From the NCBI GenBank assembly GCA_937922105.1, contig CAKZVN010000052.1, forward strand, positions 1 to 9,505: a stretch of 9,505 nt of DNA. Direction: 5' to 3'. This DNA is from an uncultured Litorilinea sp. GTDB taxonomy: Bacteria > Chloroflexota > Anaerolineae > Caldilineales > Caldilineaceae. The notes beneath the pieces are model-generated. The model was not told where the DNA came from, searched no databases, and was given only the letters and a program-made list of their open reading frames with translations. Every line of letters starts with the position of its first letter. Position 1 is the first letter of the stretch. Positions 6,708 to 9,505 of the stretch are shown piece by piece. A program made the position numbers and the translations under genes.

Positions 6708-6773
6708 CTGTCCTCCATCGGGTAGACTCGTATACAACACGTAAAATGGACCGGTTATTCCGAGGAGCCTGGC
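6708..6773. promoter_or_regulatory. Divergent promoter region
   Basis: Both the DUF3105 gene (minus) and the acyltransferase gene (plus) must be transcribed from, or through, this 66-base gap, which is distinctly more AT-rich than its surroundings. TAAAAT at 6742-6747 could be a plus-strand -10 box and TATACG (minus strand, 6734-6729) a minus-strand one. Neither has a recognisable -35 hexamer, so exact promoter positions are uncertain. Confidence 0.35.
6762..6767 (+). promoter_or_regulatory. Ribosome-binding site for a TTG start
   Basis: GAGGAG sits six bases before the TTG at 6774. No ATG or GTG in frame lies near the conserved N-terminal motif, so this strong site fixes the unusual start codon. 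Confidence 0.7.
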
Positions 6774-7535
6774 TTGAAGCGCACGCCCCGCATTGACCGT
6801 CTGTGGGAAATTGACACCCTGCGCGGTGTCGCCATCCTCATGATGATCACCTATCACTTGGTCTGGGACCTCTGGGCCTTCCGGATTGTACCCGACATTG
6901 ACCCGTTCAACGGTTTTTGGAAATACTTCCAACGCGCCACCGCGGGTCTCTTCCTGACCTTGGTCGGCGTTTCCCTGGTCATTGTCACCTTCCGCCGCTT
7001 GGCCCCCACGGCAGGCCCGCATGACCTCCCGCCCGTCCGCCCCTATCTGCTGCGCGGGCTACGCATCTTCGGCTGGGGCATGGTCGTCAGCGCGGTGATG
7101 CTCCTCTCCGGCATGGGCTATGTGCACTTCGGCATCCTCCACCTTATCGGGTTTGCCAGCATCGCCGCCTATCCTTTCCTGCGCTACGGTTGGCCCAACC
7201 TGGTGCTGTGGCTGCTTTTCAACGCCGCAGGCTACTTCCTCATGGAGCGCACGTGGGATTTCCCCTGGCTGCTCTGGCTCGGCTGGGTCCCCCAAAACTA
7301 CTACCCCAACGACTACTTCCCGGTGATCCCCTATTTCGGCGTGGTGTTGTTGGGCATTTTTTTTGGCAACAGCCTGTACCGGCGCAACGGGCGGCGCTTC
7401 CCCTTGCCCGACTTGGGCGGTCTCTTGCCCTTGCGTGGGCTACAGTGGCTAGGTAGGCGCTCGCTGATCATCTACCTGATCCACCAACCGCTGCTTTTTG
7501 CCATTCTGTGGGCGCTGGGCTTCATCCAGATGTAG
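6774..7535 (+). CDS. HGSNAT-like (DUF1624) multipass membrane acyltransferase
   Basis: A 253-residue integral membrane protein with about seven hydrophobic segments. It opens with 'RLWEIDTLRGVAILMMITYH' (9-28), the signature of the heparan-alpha-glucosaminide N-acetyltransferase catalytic family, and continues with 'FGILHLIGF' (119-127), 'DYFPVIPYFGVVLLG' (180-194) and 'SLIIYLIHQPLL' (230-241). His28 and His123 are candidate functional histidines. The family moves acetyl groups from cytoplasmic acetyl-CoA across the membrane to sugar amino or hydroxyl groups; the bacterial substrate here is unknown. Length fits short bacterial members. Translation starts at TTG with a strong ribosome-binding site. 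The 3' end overlaps the htpG 3' end by 14 bases, leaving no room for a dedicated terminator before it. Cell-envelope glycan acylation is inferred. Confidence 0.88.
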   Translation: MKRTPRIDRLWEIDTLRGVAILMMITYHLVWDLWAFRIVPDIDPFNGFWKYFQRATAGLFLTLVGVSLVIVTFRRLAPTAGPHDLPPVRPYLLRGLRIFGWGMVVSAVMLLSGMGYVHFGILHLIGFASIAAYPFLRYGWPNLVLWLLFNAAGYFLMERTWDFPWLLWLGWVPQNYYPNDYFPVIPYFGVVLLGIFFGNSLYRRNGRRFPLPDLGGLLPLRGLQWLGRRSLIIYLIHQPLLFAILWALGFIQM

Positions 7536-9456
7536 CGCGGCCCGCCACCGCAGCCTCCATCAACGTCTGGATGCGCTCCACCATATCCACCGGGTTGGCG
7601 TGCAGCCCTTCCAGCAAGAGCGCATTGTCGAAGAGTTGCTCGATGGTCGCGTCGATCAGCGGGTCGTCGGGCCGCGCCGTAACCATGCTCGCCAGATTGA
7701 CCATGAGCGGGTGACGCCGGTTCAGTTCCAGAATCTTCTTGGGCGTCACATAATCCTCCTCGGTCAAGCGGCGCAGGCGCTGCAAGTCGCGATCAAAGCT
7801 ATCTGCGGGTGAAACCAACCGACAGGGGCTGGTGACCAATTGCTTGGAGGGCTGGACATCCAGCACACGCTCGCCCAAGACTTGCTTGGCGCGCGCGATC
7901 ACCGCGTCGAAACCCTCCGCCGGGGCTGCGGCGTCCGCGTCGGACTGCGCCGCCGCCGGCGTTTCCGGCAGGCTCAACCCGGCGTCGTCCACATTTTGCA
8001 GCGGCTTGCCCTGGAACTCGCGCAGCATGGAAACCATGAAGCCGTCAATGGGGTCCACCAGTAGCAAGACCTCCAGGTCGTGGGCGTGGAAATAGTCCAG
8101 GTGCGGGCTGCGCGCCACCGAGCGCAAATCCTCGCCCAGCACATAGTAGATCGCGCCCTGGTCACTCTTCATGCGCGCCACATAATCCGCCAACGAACAC
8201 CACTGCCCGTCGCTCTTGGTGGTGCGGAAGCGCAGCAACTCTACCAGCGCCTCCTGGCTGCTCGCGTCCAGCGCAACGCCCTCCTTCAGGTAGACGCCGA
8301 ATTCTTCCCAGAACGTGCGATAGCGGTCGGGCTGTTCCTCGGCAAGCGTCTTGAGTTCGCGGTTGAGCCGGTTTGCCAGCGCGCGGCGTAATTGGCGCAT
8401 GACCGGATTGCTCTGCACCATCTCGCGCGAGACATTGAGAGGCAGATCGTCCGAGTCTACCACGCCGTCCACAAAGCGATAGTGGTCGGGCAAGAGGTCG
8501 CGATTAGCCGACTGGATCAAAATCTTGCGCGAATAGAGACGCAGCCCATGCTCGGCGTGTAAGCGCAGGCGCCCCCGCTCGCGCTTTGCCGGCACAAAGA
8601 GCAAGGCGCGCACATTGACCGGCGCGTCCGCCACCAGATGCACATGCAGCAGCGGGTCCGCGCTGTCGAAGGTCAGTTGCTTGTAAAACTCATTGACCTC
8701 TTCCCGAGTCACTTTGGAGGGAGACTGACGCCACAGGGCGCTGCGCCGGTTGAGCACACGCGGCGTAGCACTCTCGTCATCCGCCGGCTTAGCCGTAGCC
8801 AAATAGATGGGGAAGGAAACATAGTCCGAATGTTTTTTGACGATCTGCTCGATCCGCCACGGCTGGGCAAATTCGCCCGCGTCCTCCTTAAGGCGAATGA
8901 CAATCGTGGTGCCGCGCGTCTGTTGGTCCGCGGGTTCAAGCGTATAGGTGCTGTCCCCGCGCGAGCGCCACGTCCACGCTTGGTCTTCGGGACGATAGGA
9001 GCGCGACGTCACCGTCACTTCATCCGCGACCATAAAGACCGAATAGAAGCCGACGCCGAACTGTCCGATGATCTCTTCCAATGCGGCCTGACCGGCATTG
9101 GCATTTTGCAAAAAGGCCTTGGCGCCGGAATGGGCAATCGTGCCCAGGTTGGTCACCAGTTCGTCGCGGTTCATGCCGCTGCCCGTATCGCGCACGGTCA
9201 AGGTCTTGGCGTCGGGATCGGGGATCAGCGTCACGGCAAGCTCGGCGTCCGGGTCTACCACGGCATGGTTGGTCAACATCTCGAATTGTAGCCGGTTGAG
9301 CGCATCGGACGCGTTGGAGATCAATTCGCGCAGAAAGATCTCGCGGTCGGTATAGAGCGAATGCGCCAGGATGTCCAACAGTTGCTTGACTTCCGTGCGA
9401 TATTCAAGCGCCTCCGGCGCGGCGCCGGTTGTTGTGCCGGTCGTACCCTCGGTCAT
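7522..9456 (-). CDS. htpG: HtpG, Hsp90-family molecular chaperone
   Basis: A complete 644-residue cytosolic, dimeric ATP-dependent chaperone, slightly longer than the usual 610-635. The N-terminal GHKL ATPase domain shows 'FLRELISNASDAL' (41-53; catalytic Glu44, Mg-binding Asn48), 'DTGSGM' (90-95), 'GTIAHSG' (105-111) and 'GQFGVGFYS' (131-139). The middle domain has 'LPLNVSREMVQ' (338-348), whose Arg344 corresponds to the ATPase-activating arginine. The C-terminal dimerisation region has 'HPLMVNL' (582-588) and ends without a eukaryotic MEEVD tail. An Ala/Asp-rich linker (about 497-515) accounts for part of the extra length. The ATG has GGAGG six bases upstream. Its 3' end converges with the acyltransferase gene. 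No CIRCE operator is seen in the 49 bases available upstream. Confidence 0.98.
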   Translation of the reverse strand: MTEGTTGTTTGAAPEALEYRTEVKQLLDILAHSLYTDREIFLRELISNASDALNRLQFEMLTNHAVVDPDAELAVTLIPDPDAKTLTVRDTGSGMNRDELVTNLGTIAHSGAKAFLQNANAGQAALEEIIGQFGVGFYSVFMVADEVTVTSRSYRPEDQAWTWRSRGDSTYTLEPADQQTRGTTIVIRLKEDAGEFAQPWRIEQIVKKHSDYVSFPIYLATAKPADDESATPRVLNRRSALWRQSPSKVTREEVNEFYKQLTFDSADPLLHVHLVADAPVNVRALLFVPAKRERGRLRLHAEHGLRLYSRKILIQSANRDLLPDHYRFVDGVVDSDDLPLNVSREMVQSNPVMRQLRRALANRLNRELKTLAEEQPDRYRTFWEEFGVYLKEGVALDASSQEALVELLRFRTTKSDGQWCSLADYVARMKSDQGAIYYVLGEDLRSVARSPHLDYFHAHDLEVLLLVDPIDGFMVSMLREFQGKPLQNVDDAGLSLPETPAAAQSDADAAAPAEGFDAVIARAKQVLGERVLDVQPSKQLVTSPCRLVSPADSFDRDLQRLRRLTEEDYVTPKKILELNRRHPLMVNLASMVTARPDDPLIDATIEQLFDNALLLEGLHANPVDMVERIQTLMEAAVAGRATSG

Positions 9457-9477
9457 ACTGTTCCTCCAAGCAAAGAG

Positions 9478-9493
9478 CGGGCCGCGCGGCCCG
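9478..9493. repeat. Perfect 16-base GC palindrome in the htpG leader
   Basis: CGGGCCGCGCGGCCCG reads the same on both strands and ends 21 bases before the htpG start codon. In the leftward transcript it can fold into a six-base-pair hairpin with a four-base loop and is followed by CTCTTTGCTT. It could be a weak terminator of an upstream gene beyond the window, a leader hairpin, or a protein-binding site. Confidence 0.4.
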
Positions 9494-9505
9494 ATTCCAA
9501 CTCTG

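Noticed and set aside
6708..7022. N-terminal extension of the DUF3105 frame
   Set aside because: It is antisense to the acyltransferase gene and the ATG at 6707 has a strong ribosome-binding site and a normal family N-terminus.

Overview
The window looks like chromosome of a GC-rich, Gram-positive-like or monoderm-type bacterium. My best guess is a member of the Chloroflexota, for three reasons: codons strongly prefer G/C at the third position, the gene set is typical (a DUF3105 protein, AP-superfamily phosphodiesterases ending in a short 'RLRSLGY'-like tail, a GT2/DUF2304 pair), and GTG and TTG starts are used freely. This assignment is inference; there is no rRNA or other strong marker. No tRNA, rRNA, CRISPR array, insertion sequence or phage gene is visible.

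Left part (1-5608, minus strand): a tight run of five genes read right to left. In transcription order they are a DPM1-like family 2 glycosyltransferase (5608-4709), a three-pass membrane DUF2304 domain fused to a type I phosphodiesterase of the alkaline phosphatase superfamily (4684-2495), a DUF3473-type polysaccharide deacetylase (2491-1637), a FemAB/GNAT-like protein (1622-585) and a multipass membrane protein cut by the left edge (538-1). Gaps are 24, 3, 14 and 46 bases, so this is almost certainly one operon. The content points to assembly and modification of a lipid-linked surface glycan or exopolysaccharide. The deacetylase and FemAB-like types are those found in PEP-CTERM/exosortase-linked EPS loci, but no exosortase or PEP-CTERM substrate is in view.

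Middle (5609-5996): a 388-base non-coding stretch. It holds the leader and presumed promoter of the glycan operon, a clear intrinsic terminator for the gene to its right, and three head-to-tail 19-base degenerate repeats.

Right part (5997-9505): a membrane-anchored DUF3105 protein (minus) is divergent from a multipass HGSNAT/DUF1624-type acyltransferase (plus, TTG start), with 66 bases between them. The acyltransferase converges on, and overlaps by 14 bases, a complete htpG (Hsp90 chaperone, minus). The last 49 bases are the htpG leader with a perfect 16-base GC palindrome.

The most unusual item is the DUF2304-phosphodiesterase fusion, which physically joins the usual partner of a GT2 polyisoprenyl-phosphate-sugar synthase to a hydrolase inside what appears to be a surface-glycan operon.
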